Made by a program: the position numbers and the translations under genes. Shown here one piece after another: positions 11,821 to 18,241 of a stretch of 20,195 bases of DNA. The stretch spans positions 1 through 20,195 of the IMG/VR virus record IMGVR_UViG_3300045119_000263. One strand, written 5' to 3'. Below the pieces are notes generated by a model, which worked only from the letters and a program-made list of their open reading frames with translations, ran no database searches and had not been told where the DNA came from. This DNA is from a virus. Position 1 is the stretch's first letter, and every line of letters starts with the position of its first letter.

Positions 11821-12825
11821 TCAGACCGCCCTCGTTTTCTTCGTATGGCGAACCCCAGGCCACCCATCGAGCCGTTCATGCAGCGAGCGTCCGTACTCCG
11901 CGAGCTTGACCGGATTGACCATGAATAGATCCGCCGGAATCCCGAAGCGATTCTTGTAATCCTCCGGCGCACACCCCAGGAAGGCCGTCATCAGACTGCG
12001 CTCGTCCAGCACTTCCCCTCCCCAGGTGGTCCGGTCCGACATGCCGGCCGCTCGCTCGATCGCCGGCCGCACCTCCACATGCTCGACCACCACCGGCGCC
12101 GCGGCCTTCGCTGTCACCTGCCGGCGGATCGTCGCCGCCTGCTGCTTCGCCTTGATCGCCAGCTGGATCTTCGCGCTCGAGAGGAGCCGCGCCGCCGTTG
12201 CCAACGGATCCTTGTAGCCGGCGACCCGCGCCGACGTCTGCCCGTTCCCGCATGCCGCGAACTGATCGACGAACACCGTCTCGCGCGCCGAGAGCTCCGG
12301 CGACGCCTCCTCCGCCGCGACCGCCGCGGCCTCGAGCGACGCCAGCTCCGCCTCCCGCTCCTGCCGCGCCAGGAACTCCCGCTCCTCGCGCTCGCGCCAC
12401 TCCTGATCCGCTGCCCGCCGGCGCTCGCCCTCGACGTACGCATTGTGGAGCCGATTCCCGATCGCGTTCGCCTCCTCGAGCGCCTTCGCCCCGATGTCCC
12501 GCTTGGATGTCAGCCGCCGATGGAACCGATGGATCACCGCCGTAATCTGCCAATGCGCCTCGATCTCCTTCCGATCCTCCGTTGTCGTTTTGATGAACTT
12601 CTGAACCGCCACATCCTCCGCAGCGTTCGCCGGCGGCTTGATCGCTTGCGCCGCCTTCAGCATCGCCATAGCGCCGATCTCGAGCTCCCGAGCTTGCAGG
12701 AAGAACGCCCGGAGCCCCTGTACCCACCCGGCGATCTGCCGCCCGTCCGTTGTCGCCAGTGCCTCGTCCTCCGAGAGCACCGGCCCGACGTCGATCACCT
12801 CCGCCACCTTCTTCGACGCCTTCAT
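11821..12825 (-). CDS. Coiled-coil phage protein with a terminase-small-like helix-turn-helix, 334 aa
   Basis: The likely start is ATG 12825 (MKASKKVAEVID), which overlaps the pentapeptide gene stop as ATGA and has GCGGGGGTGGTCCG upstream. Residues 38-115 are helical (KTTTEDRKEIEAHWQITAVI, HRFHRRLTSKRDIGAKALEE). Residues 116-173 form a long charged coiled coil. Residues 177-230 (SARETVFVDQFAACGNGQTS, ARVAGYKDP, ARLLSSAKIQLAIKAKQQ) closely resemble the helix-turn-helix of terminase small subunits, including this phage's own TerS. The C-terminus (VLDERSLMTAFLGCAPEDYK, IPADLFMVNPVKLAEYGRSL) is conserved-looking but unrecognised. The stop immediately precedes the helicase start. It may be a DNA-binding partner of the helicase; that is inference from adjacency. 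Confidence 0.75.
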   Translation of the reverse strand: MKASKKVAEVIDVGPVLSEDEALATTDGRQIAGWVQGLRAFFLQARELEIGAMAMLKAAQAIKPPANAAEDVAVQKFIKTTTEDRKEIEAHWQITAVIHRFHRRLTSKRDIGAKALEEANAIGNRLHNAYVEGERRRAADQEWREREEREFLARQEREAELASLEAAAVAAEEASPELSARETVFVDQFAACGNGQTSARVAGYKDPLATAARLLSSAKIQLAIKAKQQAATIRRQVTAKAAAPVVVEHVEVRPAIERAAGMSDRTTWGGEVLDERSLMTAFLGCAPEDYKNRFGIPADLFMVNPVKLAEYGRSLHERLDGWPGVRHTKKTRAV

Positions 12826-13505
12826 CGGACCACCCCCGCGATCGTCGCCATCCGTTCCAGATGCTCGACAATCGCCAGCGACTCGTCGCCCAACCGCGTC
12901 CCGCCGCGCGTCGTCGTCCAATGCGCCCGCGCCTCCTCCGGAGTGAACCACCGACAGCCCGCCTTGATCTTGATCCCGCCAGCCTGGAGCACGAACGCGC
13001 GGAACTCGTACCCGTCCGATCGCGTCGCCGCTTCTCCGGCTGCTGCGATCTTGTCTCCGCTCAGGTTCGAGCCGCGCAGGTTCGAGCCGCGCAGGTTCGA
13101 GCCGCGCAGGTTCGAGTCGCGCAGGTCCGAGCCGCTCAGGTTCGAGTCGCTCAGGTTCGAGCCGCGCAGGTCCGAGCCGCTCAGGTCCGAGCCGCGCAGG
13201 TCCGAGCCGCTCAGGTCCGAGCCGCGCAGGTCCGAGCCGCTCAGGTTCGAGCCGCGCAGGTTCGAGCCGCGCAGGTTCGAGTCGCGCAGGTCCGAGCCGC
13301 TCAGGTCCGAGCCGCGCAGGTCCGAGTCGCTCAGGTTCGAGCCGCGCAGGTTAGAGCCGCGCAGGTTCGAGCCGCTCAGGTCCGAGCCGCTCAGGTTCGA
13401 GCCGGCCGCCCTTGCCTGCCTGAGCGCATCCTTCGCGCTCGTCGCGTCACCACTCCAAATGGTCGCGCCGCTCCACCGGTTAACGATCGTACGTACCGCC
13501 ATCAT
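12822..13505 (-). CDS. Pentapeptide-repeat protein with phage C-terminal domain, 227 aa
   Basis: After a short N-terminus (MMAVRTIVNRWSGATIWSGD) residues 35-149 are 23 tandem pentapeptides of the form (G/D)S(N/D)L(R/S), which should fold as a right-handed quadrilateral beta-helix. The C-terminal domain (GYEFRAFVLQAGGIKIKAGC, RWFTPEEARAHW, TRLGDESLAIVEHL) matches a domain I know at the end of phage pentapeptide proteins, with the 'AGCR-F' and 'HW' signature. Some pentapeptide proteins mimic DNA and bind gyrase; nothing here proves that, and the small residue is Ser rather than the usual Ala. The start ATG 13505 has GGAGGGGG seven bases upstream; ATG 13502 is an alternative. The upstream stop overlaps it. 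Confidence 0.85.
   Translation of the reverse strand: MMAVRTIVNRWSGATIWSGDATSAKDALRQARAAGSNLSGSDLSGSNLRGSNLRGSNLSDSDLRGSDLSGSDLRDSNLRGSNLRGSNLSGSDLRGSDLSGSDLRGSDLSGSDLRGSNLSDSNLSGSDLRDSNLRGSNLRGSNLRGSNLSGDKIAAAGEAATRSDGYEFRAFVLQAGGIKIKAGCRWFTPEEARAHWTTTRGGTRLGDESLAIVEHLERMATIAGVVR
13059..13403 (-). repeat. Array of 23 nearly identical 15-bp units (pentapeptide coding)
   Basis: The unit is CAGGTTCGAGCCGCG on the plus strand, with only a few variable positions (T/C, G/T, C/T). Variants change Asn to Asp, Arg to Ser or Gly to Asp in the protein. The unit length is a multiple of three, so gain or loss of units keeps the frame, and long shadow frames open on both strands. Confidence 0.9.
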
Positions 13506-13840
13506 TCCACCCCCTCCGATAATCCGAGCCCCTTCGCCGTCTCCGCGTCCTCGACCGCCGACTGCACCAGCCACGCCTGACACCGCGCACACGTCGGCTC
13601 CCGCGAGAACTCCCGCTCCCGGATCCACAGCCCGCACACCGTCTCCTGCTGCCGACCGTTCACCCGCGTAAACGGCGGGATGTAGTGTGTCGGCGCTTTC
13701 GCCCGCTCCACCGTCACCTCGGTACCGTCGGCCTTGACGATCGTGACCGACGCATACGGCACCACCTCCGGCCGGAGAATCGCCTGCGCCCGCGCGAACG
13801 CCGCGTCCCGCTGATCCCGCCCGATCATCTTGCTTCGCAT
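13502..13840 (-). CDS. Hypothetical protein with Cys motif, 112 aa
   Basis: The start is ATG 13840 (MRSKMIGRDQRDAAFARAQA), with GGAGGGGTGGACAAC upstream; the open frame extends to 13882, but its first codons precede the ribosome binding site. A beta-rich middle (ASVTIVKADGTEVTVERAKA) is followed by a cysteine pattern C-G-L-W, then C-A-R-C, which could hold zinc (CGLWIREREFSREPTCARCQ). The C-terminus is acidic. The family is not recognised. It is the first gene after a promoter-like site at 13885-13913 and is coupled to the pentapeptide gene downstream. Confidence 0.65.
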   Translation of the reverse strand: MRSKMIGRDQRDAAFARAQAILRPEVVPYASVTIVKADGTEVTVERAKAPTHYIPPFTRVNGRQQETVCGLWIREREFSREPTCARCQAWLVQSAVEDAETAKGLGLSEGVE

Positions 13841-13884
13841 GTTGTCCACCCCTCCGCGCCAGGAATCCCGCCCGACGCACACGC

Positions 13885-13913
13885 AGTCTAGACCAGCCCT
13901 AGTTAGTTATCAA
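13885..13913 (-). promoter_or_regulatory. Sigma70-like promoter upstream of the pentapeptide/helicase genes
   Basis: On the minus strand TTGATA (13913-13908) and TAGACT (13890-13885) are separated by 17 bp, with an AT-rich upstream stretch. Transcription would start near 13878, about 38 nt before ATG 13840. The -35 side TTGTTGATA is nearly the same as TTGTTGACA at the second promoter candidate (17075-17103). Confidence 0.55.
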
Positions 13914-13944
13914 CAACAATCGACAGGACCGATCGATTTATTTT

Positions 13945-14448
13945 TCAGATCCGCATCCCGGCCAGCGTATTGAGCGTCTTGCGCTGCCACGCCGTGAGCG
14001 GCGCCAGCACCCCGACCGCTGTCTCTTGCGCGACCTCGATCCAGCCCTGCGGCACGAACACCGATCCGAACGGCTGCATGGCCTCCACGTCAATCTCCCA
14101 GGCGATCGGCCCGTTCGCCCCCTCCGCCGTTAGCGGACGCCACCGCACCGTGCCCCGGTCGATCGCCATCCGGTTCTCGCGATGCCGCGCCGAACACACG
14201 TAGACCATCAGCTCCGGCGCCGATCGCTCGCCCTTCGGATTGCCGCCGGATCCCTTATGGACCGCGTGGCTAACTTCCAGCCGGAGCCCGAACCTCCGAC
14301 AACCGCATTGTGCAAAACGGCACCGCTTGTCACGGCGCCGGACCTCCGCCTTGCTCTTGTCCTCCGTCGCCTTCAGCGCCAGCCGGCGGATCAGCCGTTC
14401 CACCTTCGCCGACCCCTTCGGCTCCTTGAAGTTGGTCCCTTGGAACAT
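13945..14448 (-). CDS. HNH-family nuclease, 167 aa
   Basis: I choose ATG 14448 (MFQGTNFKEPKGSAKVERLI), since GGGGGGTGG lies just before it; the frame is open to 14496. The core is KRCRFAQCGCRRFGLRLEVS with zinc-type cysteines, then HAVHKGSGGNPKGERSAPEL and CSARHRENR. This gives the histidine, asparagine and histidine positions of an HNH fold used by phage endonucleases. A following segment (TVRWRPLTAEGANGPIAWEI) is typical of this subfamily. The last 50 residues are unassigned. It lies just downstream of the PD-(D/E)XK and ERF genes, so a recombination or DNA-processing role is possible, as is homing. Confidence 0.75.
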   Translation of the reverse strand: MFQGTNFKEPKGSAKVERLIRRLALKATEDKSKAEVRRRDKRCRFAQCGCRRFGLRLEVSHAVHKGSGGNPKGERSAPELMVYVCSARHRENRMAIDRGTVRWRPLTAEGANGPIAWEIDVEAMQPFGSVFVPQGWIEVAQETAVGVLAPLTAWQRKTLNTLAGMRI

Positions 14449-14545
14449 ACGCCACCCCCCATACCTTCCGGATCGCGGCCACCAGATCGATCGCATCGTA
14501 GTCCGCCCGATGCCGCCATTCGCGCCAGCGCCGCCGCGCCTCCAT
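14330..14545 (-). CDS. Small basic protein overlapping the HNH gene
   Basis: This ORF starts MEARRRWREWRHRADYDAID and continues LVAAIRKVWGVAYVPRDQ. Its ATG overlaps the PD-(D/E)XK stop as TAATG, a coupled start. The first 37 codons lie in the space between its neighbours and look coding, with amphipathic basic helices. The remaining half overlaps the HNH gene in another frame and is Gly/Glu/Pro-rich, like frame shadow. The function is unknown. Without it the stretch from 14448 to 14545 would be empty in an otherwise closed gene run. Confidence 0.5.
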   Translation of the reverse strand: MEARRRWREWRHRADYDAIDLVAAIRKVWGVAYVPRDQLQGAEGVGEGGTADPPAGAEGDGGQEQGGGPAP

Positions 14546-15111
14546 TAACCACACTGTTCCCGGATTAACCTGAAAGCCACGTCGAAGTCACGCCGCCTCC
14601 GGTGTTCTTCTAGGCGAAAACGGCCATCCGGCTTGAGATACAGACAGAACCGGCCGAGCGCCTCCGCCGGCAGCTCGAACCGCTCCGACTCCAGAATGGC
14701 CTGCAACGCCGTCTGGCATTCGTGCGCCTTCGACGGCTCCGCCGTTTTGATCTCCAGCACCCCGGCCAGCCCGTTATACAGCATCGCCCGATCCGGGCGC
14801 CCGCCAAACCGGTACCGCGAATGCAGCCGCGGCTCCTCGACCGCCACGAACTCCGGTCGCATGATCCCGACCGCCTTTACGTGCGCCAGGAGATAGCCCT
14901 TATATGGCGAGGAGCACGACGCCGGCCGCTCGATCGCCCCGAGATCGTAGCTGGCTGTCAGCGCATGGACCGCCGTCCCGCGCTCCCGGCTCGCCTGCGT
15001 AAGCCAGGTCGAATCGACTAGCCCGGCCCGCTCGATCATTTGCGTGATGCTTGGTACCTGCTGCCCGTCCAACCAGTACGAATGGTCGGAATCGTCATAT
15101 CTGAAGGTCAT
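14545..15111 (-). CDS. PD-(D/E)XK nuclease (RecB/lambda-exo-like)
   Basis: This is a 188-aa nuclease. MTFRYDDSDHSYWLDGQQVP and SITQMIERAGLVD form the N-terminal strands. RGTAVHAL gives H49, FGGRPDRAM gives D107, GVLEIKTAEP gives E120 and K122, and ECQTALQA gives Q133. That order (H, D, E-x-K, Q-x3-Q/A) is the signature of RecB-type PD-(D/E)XK exonucleases and of phage recombination nucleases. The start at 15111 overlaps the ERF stop as TGATG; the longer frame to 15237 is shadow. Coupled to an ERF annealase, it probably makes the single-stranded DNA that the annealase uses (inference from gene pairing). Confidence 0.85.
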   Translation of the reverse strand: MTFRYDDSDHSYWLDGQQVPSITQMIERAGLVDSTWLTQASRERGTAVHALTASYDLGAIERPASCSSPYKGYLLAHVKAVGIMRPEFVAVEEPRLHSRYRFGGRPDRAMLYNGLAGVLEIKTAEPSKAHECQTALQAILESERFELPAEALGRFCLYLKPDGRFRLEEHRRRRDFDVAFRLIREQCG

Positions 15112-15977
15112 CAGCCCTCTTCTCCAGGCTGCCTCATCGGCAACGCTCGCGACGAACTGAGAACCGTGCAGATATCGTCGTACGTGGCCCGCGTGATCGC
15201 CGCCGATGACTCGATCCCATACGCCCGCTTCAGCCACGCGCGCACGTCCTCGATATTGCGCCCGCTGCTCTTGAGGATCATCGCGAACCGCTGCCGCTGC
15301 TTCTGTGTAATCGGCTCGTTCGCGTCCTGCACCGGCTCCGGCATCGGCGCTCGAGCCGGCACCACCTCAGGTTCCCGACGACGGGACGCGCCCGCCGTCT
15401 GTCCGTCATCGTCCACCCCTTCCTCGACAATCGAGAGCAGATCCTTCAGCGTGTAGCGCCGCCCGTACTGCACCGCGGAGCCGAGCCCCTGGATCGCGTT
15501 CTTCCCGCCACTCGCATCGGCTGCTGCCCGGAACCGTGACTCCCGCGTATGCCCCTCCCGATGCACCAGCGAGCCCACCACCTCCGCGATCCCGTCCGAC
15601 GGCCACTCTGTTTTTGTGTGGACGTGGAACCCGTGCCGCTTGAGGATCGGATCGACGATCGCCCGGATGTCCTCATAGCGCGAATAGCGGCTCTGCACCT
15701 CTCTGGCTTTGTTCAGGATCGCCCCATTCTTTTTGATCCGCGGAATGTCATCCAGCATCGCCGCGTACGCCGCCTCGAACGCGGACCGCGCGTTCCGCTC
15801 GAGGATCACCGACTGCAACCGAATCAGCTCGCCGAGCTTCTCCACCGTCAGCCGCTTATCCAGCGCCAGCCGTTCGAACACGCCGAGCGCCCCGACCGGA
15901 TTCTCCACCACCGCCGACGCGACCGCCGCCGCACGCCGCATCAGCCCACCCGCCTTTGCCATGCGCTTCTTCGACAT
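15111..15977 (-). CDS. erf: ERF-family single-strand annealing protein
   Basis: This is a 288-aa member of the ERF superfamily, which anneals complementary single strands in phage recombination. The conserved core has AFEAAYAAMLDDIPRIKKNG, the YEDIRAIVDPILKRHGFHVH region, VVGSLVHREGHTRES, and the hallmark SAVQYGRRYTLKDLLSIVEE followed by a DDDG motif. After a Pro/Ala linker a C-terminal helical domain (TQKQRQRFAMILKSSGR, DVRAWLKRAYGIESSAAITR) probably mediates contacts. ATG 15977 has GGGGGGTGGG directly before it. The linker contains one copy of the 14-bp stem-loop repeat, coding SRRRE. Its neighbour downstream is a PD-(D/E)XK nuclease, the expected partner. Confidence 0.9.
   Translation of the reverse strand: MSKKRMAKAGGLMRRAAAVASAVVENPVGALGVFERLALDKRLTVEKLGELIRLQSVILERNARSAFEAAYAAMLDDIPRIKKNGAILNKAREVQSRYSRYEDIRAIVDPILKRHGFHVHTKTEWPSDGIAEVVGSLVHREGHTRESRFRAAADASGGKNAIQGLGSAVQYGRRYTLKDLLSIVEEGVDDDGQTAGASRRREPEVVPARAPMPEPVQDANEPITQKQRQRFAMILKSSGRNIEDVRAWLKRAYGIESSAAITRATYDDICTVLSSSRALPMRQPGEEG
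15373..15386. repeat. TCCCGACGACGGGA stem-loop repeat, copy 3
   Basis: This is the same 14 bp as at 2985-2998 and 7884-7897, here inside the linker codons of the ERF gene (encoding SRRR). As in copy 2, the coding frame reads it as SRRR. Confidence 0.5.
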
Positions 15978-15993
15978 CCCACCCCCCTAGCGA

Positions 15994-16224
15994 TCAGCGT
16001 TTCCGCTCCTCCAGATACTTCCGCGTCTCCTCGGCACCTCGCGCGAGAAATTCCGCCGTGTCCCCGTCCGACACTTGCGCGATCGTCCGTCCCGTCACCG
16101 CCGCATACAGCTTGCCGAGTTCGCGCCGTGCCTGTTCGAATGCCTTCAACCCGGCCGGCGTCATGATTCCCTGAATCGGCCGCGACTGGACATCCTTCCC
16201 TCTAAAGACTGCCGGCCGTCCCAT
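15994..16224 (-). CDS. Small basic phage protein, 76 aa
   Basis: The start ATG 16224 (MGRPAVFRGKDVQSRPIQGI) has AAAGGGGGTGGGAACG directly upstream; the open frame to 16347 is shadow of the HNH gene. A basic arm and the segment MTPAGLKAFEQARRELGKLY are followed by VSDGDTAEFLARGAEETRKY, two helices separated by a turn. The layout would suit a small ribbon-helix-helix-type or other DNA-binding regulator, but no family is certain. It overlaps the HNH-AP2 gene by 23 nt, lies 16 bp before the ERF gene and belongs to the same transcript. Confidence 0.65.
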   Translation of the reverse strand: MGRPAVFRGKDVQSRPIQGIMTPAGLKAFEQARRELGKLYAAVTGRTIAQVSDGDTAEFLARGAEETRKYLEERKR

Positions 16225-16711
16225 CGTTCCCACCCCCTTTAGCCTCTGCCGCGAACTCTCCGAATGCCCTGAACGCCGCCGATCGTCGCGCTTCAGATGC
16301 CTCTGCCTTCGTCGCGAAGTAGCCCAAATGGTACTTTTTGTAACCAACCATGATCACCGCCGACCACGGTTTAGACTTCAGCCTCGAAATGAAACACACG
16401 CCGAGCACGCCTGAACGCGCATGTACTGAGTGTCTATTCGCCATGTTCTGCTGATGCGAGCACGCGCGTAGGTTCTTTTTCCTATTGTCTAGACCGTCAC
16501 CATTCCTATGGTCAATCTCGCGATCGACACCAACGCCGGCAATCTCTCGGTGCATGTAAATCGACCGTCGCGACACCTGCCTGACCGCATGCCATACGGT
16601 CCGTCCCTTCCGCTCTGTTTTCTTCGCCCACCATTTGAATCTACTCATCGCAGCGTATACATCGTCGTCGACGATAGCGGACTTACCGGCCGTCAGCGGA
16701 ATCAGACGCAT
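16202..16711 (-). CDS. HNH-AP2 homing endonuclease
   Basis: This is a 169-aa protein with the complete layout of the phage HNH/AP2 homing endonucleases. MRLIPLTAGKSAIVDDDVYA and FKWWAKK form the N-terminal domain. The nuclease is IYMHREIAG followed by EIDHRNGDGLDNRKKNLRAC, then SHQQNMANR, carrying the HNH residues. The AP2-like DNA-binding part is SGVLGVCFISRL, SAVIMVGYKKYHLGYFATKA and EARRSAAFRAFGEFA. ATG 16711 has GGAGGGCGACAG before it. The gene overlaps the KTSC gene by 29 nt and the following small gene by 23 nt, so insertion has remodelled both junctions. It is the first of several homing-type genes in the run. Confidence 0.9.
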   Translation of the reverse strand: MRLIPLTAGKSAIVDDDVYAAMSRFKWWAKKTERKGRTVWHAVRQVSRRSIYMHREIAGVGVDREIDHRNGDGLDNRKKNLRACSHQQNMANRHSVHARSGVLGVCFISRLKSKPWSAVIMVGYKKYHLGYFATKAEASEARRSAAFRAFGEFAAEAKGGGNDGTAGSL

Positions 16712-17036
16712 CTGTCGCCCTCCTGACGTCGGCTGCGTAGTTCGCACAGCCGCAACTTTCACAGCATTCGCCGATCCACCCCGGCCGATCGCCGCACTTG
16801 GGACACGTTCCCGTCATCTTCTCGCCGCGATACTGCCCCCGGATGTTCGCCGCATAGAACTTGCCGCGTGACTCCGCGAGATACCACGACGCGAACACTT
16901 CCGCCGGGACATCGGCATAGTGGAACACGTCGCCCGACTTGAACCGCAGCCCGGCGATCCGTTTCCGATCGTTGTAGCCGATCGCCGCGAGATTCGACGA
17001 TGCGATCTCCTCGAGGTCGATTTTTTCGGCGATCAT
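16683..17036 (-). CDS. KTSC-domain protein with zinc ribbon
   Basis: Residues 13-70 match the KTSC domain: SSNLAAIGYNDRKRIAGLRF, KSGDVFHYADVPAEVFASW and ESRGKFYAANIRGQY. This small domain is common in phages and near recombination or lysine-tRNA-synthetase fusions; its exact activity is not known. Residues 78-95 form a zinc ribbon (C78-x2-C81, C91/C92-x2-C95). The remaining tail overlaps the HNH-AP2 gene. ATG 17036 has only a weak CGGGAAC ribosome binding site. It is the first gene after the promoter-like site at 17075-17103, so it may be an early protein. Confidence 0.85.
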   Translation of the reverse strand: MIAEKIDLEEIASSNLAAIGYNDRKRIAGLRFKSGDVFHYADVPAEVFASWYLAESRGKFYAANIRGQYRGEKMTGTCPKCGDRPGWIGECCESCGCANYAADVRRATDASDSADGR

Positions 17037-17074
17037 CTGTTCCCGTACCTGCGGCCGTCCCGACCGCGAGACAG

Positions 17075-17103
17075 AGGATCGCTTAGTCCATGCCCATTGT
17101 CAA
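17075..17103 (-). promoter_or_regulatory. Sigma70-like promoter upstream of the recombination genes
   Basis: On the minus strand a perfect TTGACA (17103-17098) is followed after 17 bp by GATCCT (17080-17075, weak -10). The region upstream is AT-richer. Transcription would start near 17067, about 30 nt before ATG 17036. The sequence TTGTTGACA parallels TTGTTGATA of the promoter near 13.9 kb. Confidence 0.5.
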
Positions 17104-17112
17104 CAATAACCG

Positions 17113-17532
17113 TCAGCGTATCGGCGGATGCTCGTCGATGGTGCCCACCGGATAGAGCGCCAGCAGCGCCGCGAAGCGGTCCTGCACCGTCTGGATCGTC
17201 TGTCGCGCATCCTTCGGCGCCAACGGCCCGACTAGCCCACTCAGCGCCCCCACCGCCACGTTGACCGACCGCAGCCAGGAGAGCGCCTGCGGGTGCCCCG
17301 CCACGTACTGGATGCCGAGCGGCAGGCTGTCCGCGACCCCCTCATAGGCGATCGCCAACTTGGCCGCGATCTGCTTATGTTGCTCCTCCGTCGGCCAGGC
17401 GTGATGCGCCTGCACTTCGCGCAGCTCGATCACCTGAAAATCGCGAAGCGCCGCGAAACAGGCACGCCCCGCGCGATCGAACTGCGCCGCCGTCGCCAGC
17501 ACCACCGCCAATAGGATCGGTCCGATCGTCAT
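17113..17532 (-). CDS. Exported or membrane-anchored protein, 139 aa
   Basis: The start ATG 17532 (MTIGPILLAVVLATAAQFDR) has AGGGGAACC before it; the frame is open far upstream, but that part is shadow. The first 16 residues are a hydrophobic signal or anchor segment with a possible cleavage after ATA. The rest is mostly helical (FAALRDFQVIELREVQAHHA, EEQHKQIAAKLAIAYEGV, IQTVQDRFAALLALYP). It follows a holin-like and a lysozyme-like gene, so a cell-envelope or spanin-like role is conceivable, but no spanin or lipobox motif is seen. It is the last gene before the promoter at 17.09 kb. Confidence 0.7.
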   Translation of the reverse strand: MTIGPILLAVVLATAAQFDRAGRACFAALRDFQVIELREVQAHHAWPTEEQHKQIAAKLAIAYEGVADSLPLGIQYVAGHPQALSWLRSVNVAVGALSGLVGPLAPKDARQTIQTVQDRFAALLALYPVGTIDEHPPIR

Positions 17533-17540
17533 GGTTCCCC

Positions 17541-17747
17541 TCAGAAGGGCGTGTATGGCGGCACGTCGCCGAAACACAGATAGATCAGCACCAGACACGC
17601 GAGCGCGAACTTCAGCAACGTCAGCGCCGGCCCCGACGGAAACCCGATCCCGAGCATCTCGAACACCAGCGGGATCACGAACGCGAGGATCGCCACCACG
17701 ATCACGACGTAGACCAGACGCCAGAGGAACGCCTTCAATCGCGACAT
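17541..17747 (-). CDS. Two-helix membrane protein, holin-like
   Basis: This is a 68-aa protein with two clear hydrophobic helices: RLVYVVIVVAILAFVIPLV (about residues 10-29) and ALTLLKFALACLVLIYLCF (about 41-59). They are separated by a short turn containing MLGIGFPSG. The N-terminus is basic (MSRLKAFLWR). Size and layout suit a class II holin, which would release endolysin. The neighbours fit: a lysozyme-like gene directly upstream (overlap 13 nt) and an exported protein directly downstream. ATG 17747 has AAAGGATGG. Holin sequences are poorly conserved, so the call rests on topology and context. Confidence 0.65.
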   Translation of the reverse strand: MSRLKAFLWRLVYVVIVVAILAFVIPLVFEMLGIGFPSGPALTLLKFALACLVLIYLCFGDVPPYTPF

Positions 17748-18241
17748 GCTGCCATCCTTTCATCCGTTGCCAACACCGCGCCCGCCGCGTCATAGTGCGC
17801 CGCCCACCGAGAACCATCGGCCGCCGCCGCTGAAGGACGCCACAGCTCCCGATACATCGCCCAGGCCTCGCCGGAGCCCTGGAGCGCCTCGACAGCCGGC
17901 GGCAGCAGGCACCGCGCCACCACGAACCCGAGACAATCGTTATGCTCGAGCGCTGCCTGCAGCACACCCCGCTCCATCGTCAGGATCCCATACCCGAGCT
18001 CCCGGGCCGCATTCACCAGCGGGCCGCGCTCTTTGGAGAACCGGAGCACCTCCGCCACCTGATCGACGCCCAGGAGCCAATATCCCCGCCGTGGACTTGA
18101 ATAGGCCAGCCGTCGCACATGAAACCCGGAGGCGTGCGCCCCGACCGCCAGGATCAGCCGTGCGGCCTCCGGCGTCCGCAGCTCACGCGGTAACAGCGCA
18201 TACGCCGCCGGCAGCACCTGTTCCACGATCCGGCGCATCAT
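17735..18241 (-). CDS. Lysozyme/transglycosylase-like phage protein, possible loss of catalytic Glu
   Basis: This is a 168-aa protein, starting at ATG 18241 (overlap ATGA with the upstream stop). The pattern AAYALLPRELRTPEAARLIL, AVGAHASGFHVRRLA, SSPRRGYWLLG and LQAALEHNDCLGFVVARCLL follows a phage family of lysozyme-like fold that usually reads '..aiq-QESgf-hRRQ..GPArGfWQFE'. Here the QES position is HAS (residues 36-38), so the usual Glu is Ala37, and the QFE part is also changed. If my alignment is right, the enzyme may be inactive or use another residue. Its place beside a holin-like gene keeps a lysis-related role plausible. The alignment is from memory and not verified. Confidence 0.65.
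   Translation of the reverse strand: MMRRIVEQVLPAAYALLPRELRTPEAARLILAVGAHASGFHVRRLAYSSPRRGYWLLGVDQVAEVLRFSKERGPLVNAARELGYGILTMERGVLQAALEHNDCLGFVVARCLLPPAVEALQGSGEAWAMYRELWRPSAAAADGSRWAAHYDAAGAVLATDERMAACRD

Noticed and set aside
13059-13403. CRISPR array
   Set aside because: The units are 15 bp and contiguous with no spacers, and they encode pentapeptides.
12079-13671. Long plus-strand open frame (530 codons) across the pentapeptide array
   Set aside because: It is a shadow. The 15-bp repeat has no stop in several frames, the product is Arg/Pro/Glu-rich repeats, and it crosses three clear minus-strand genes.
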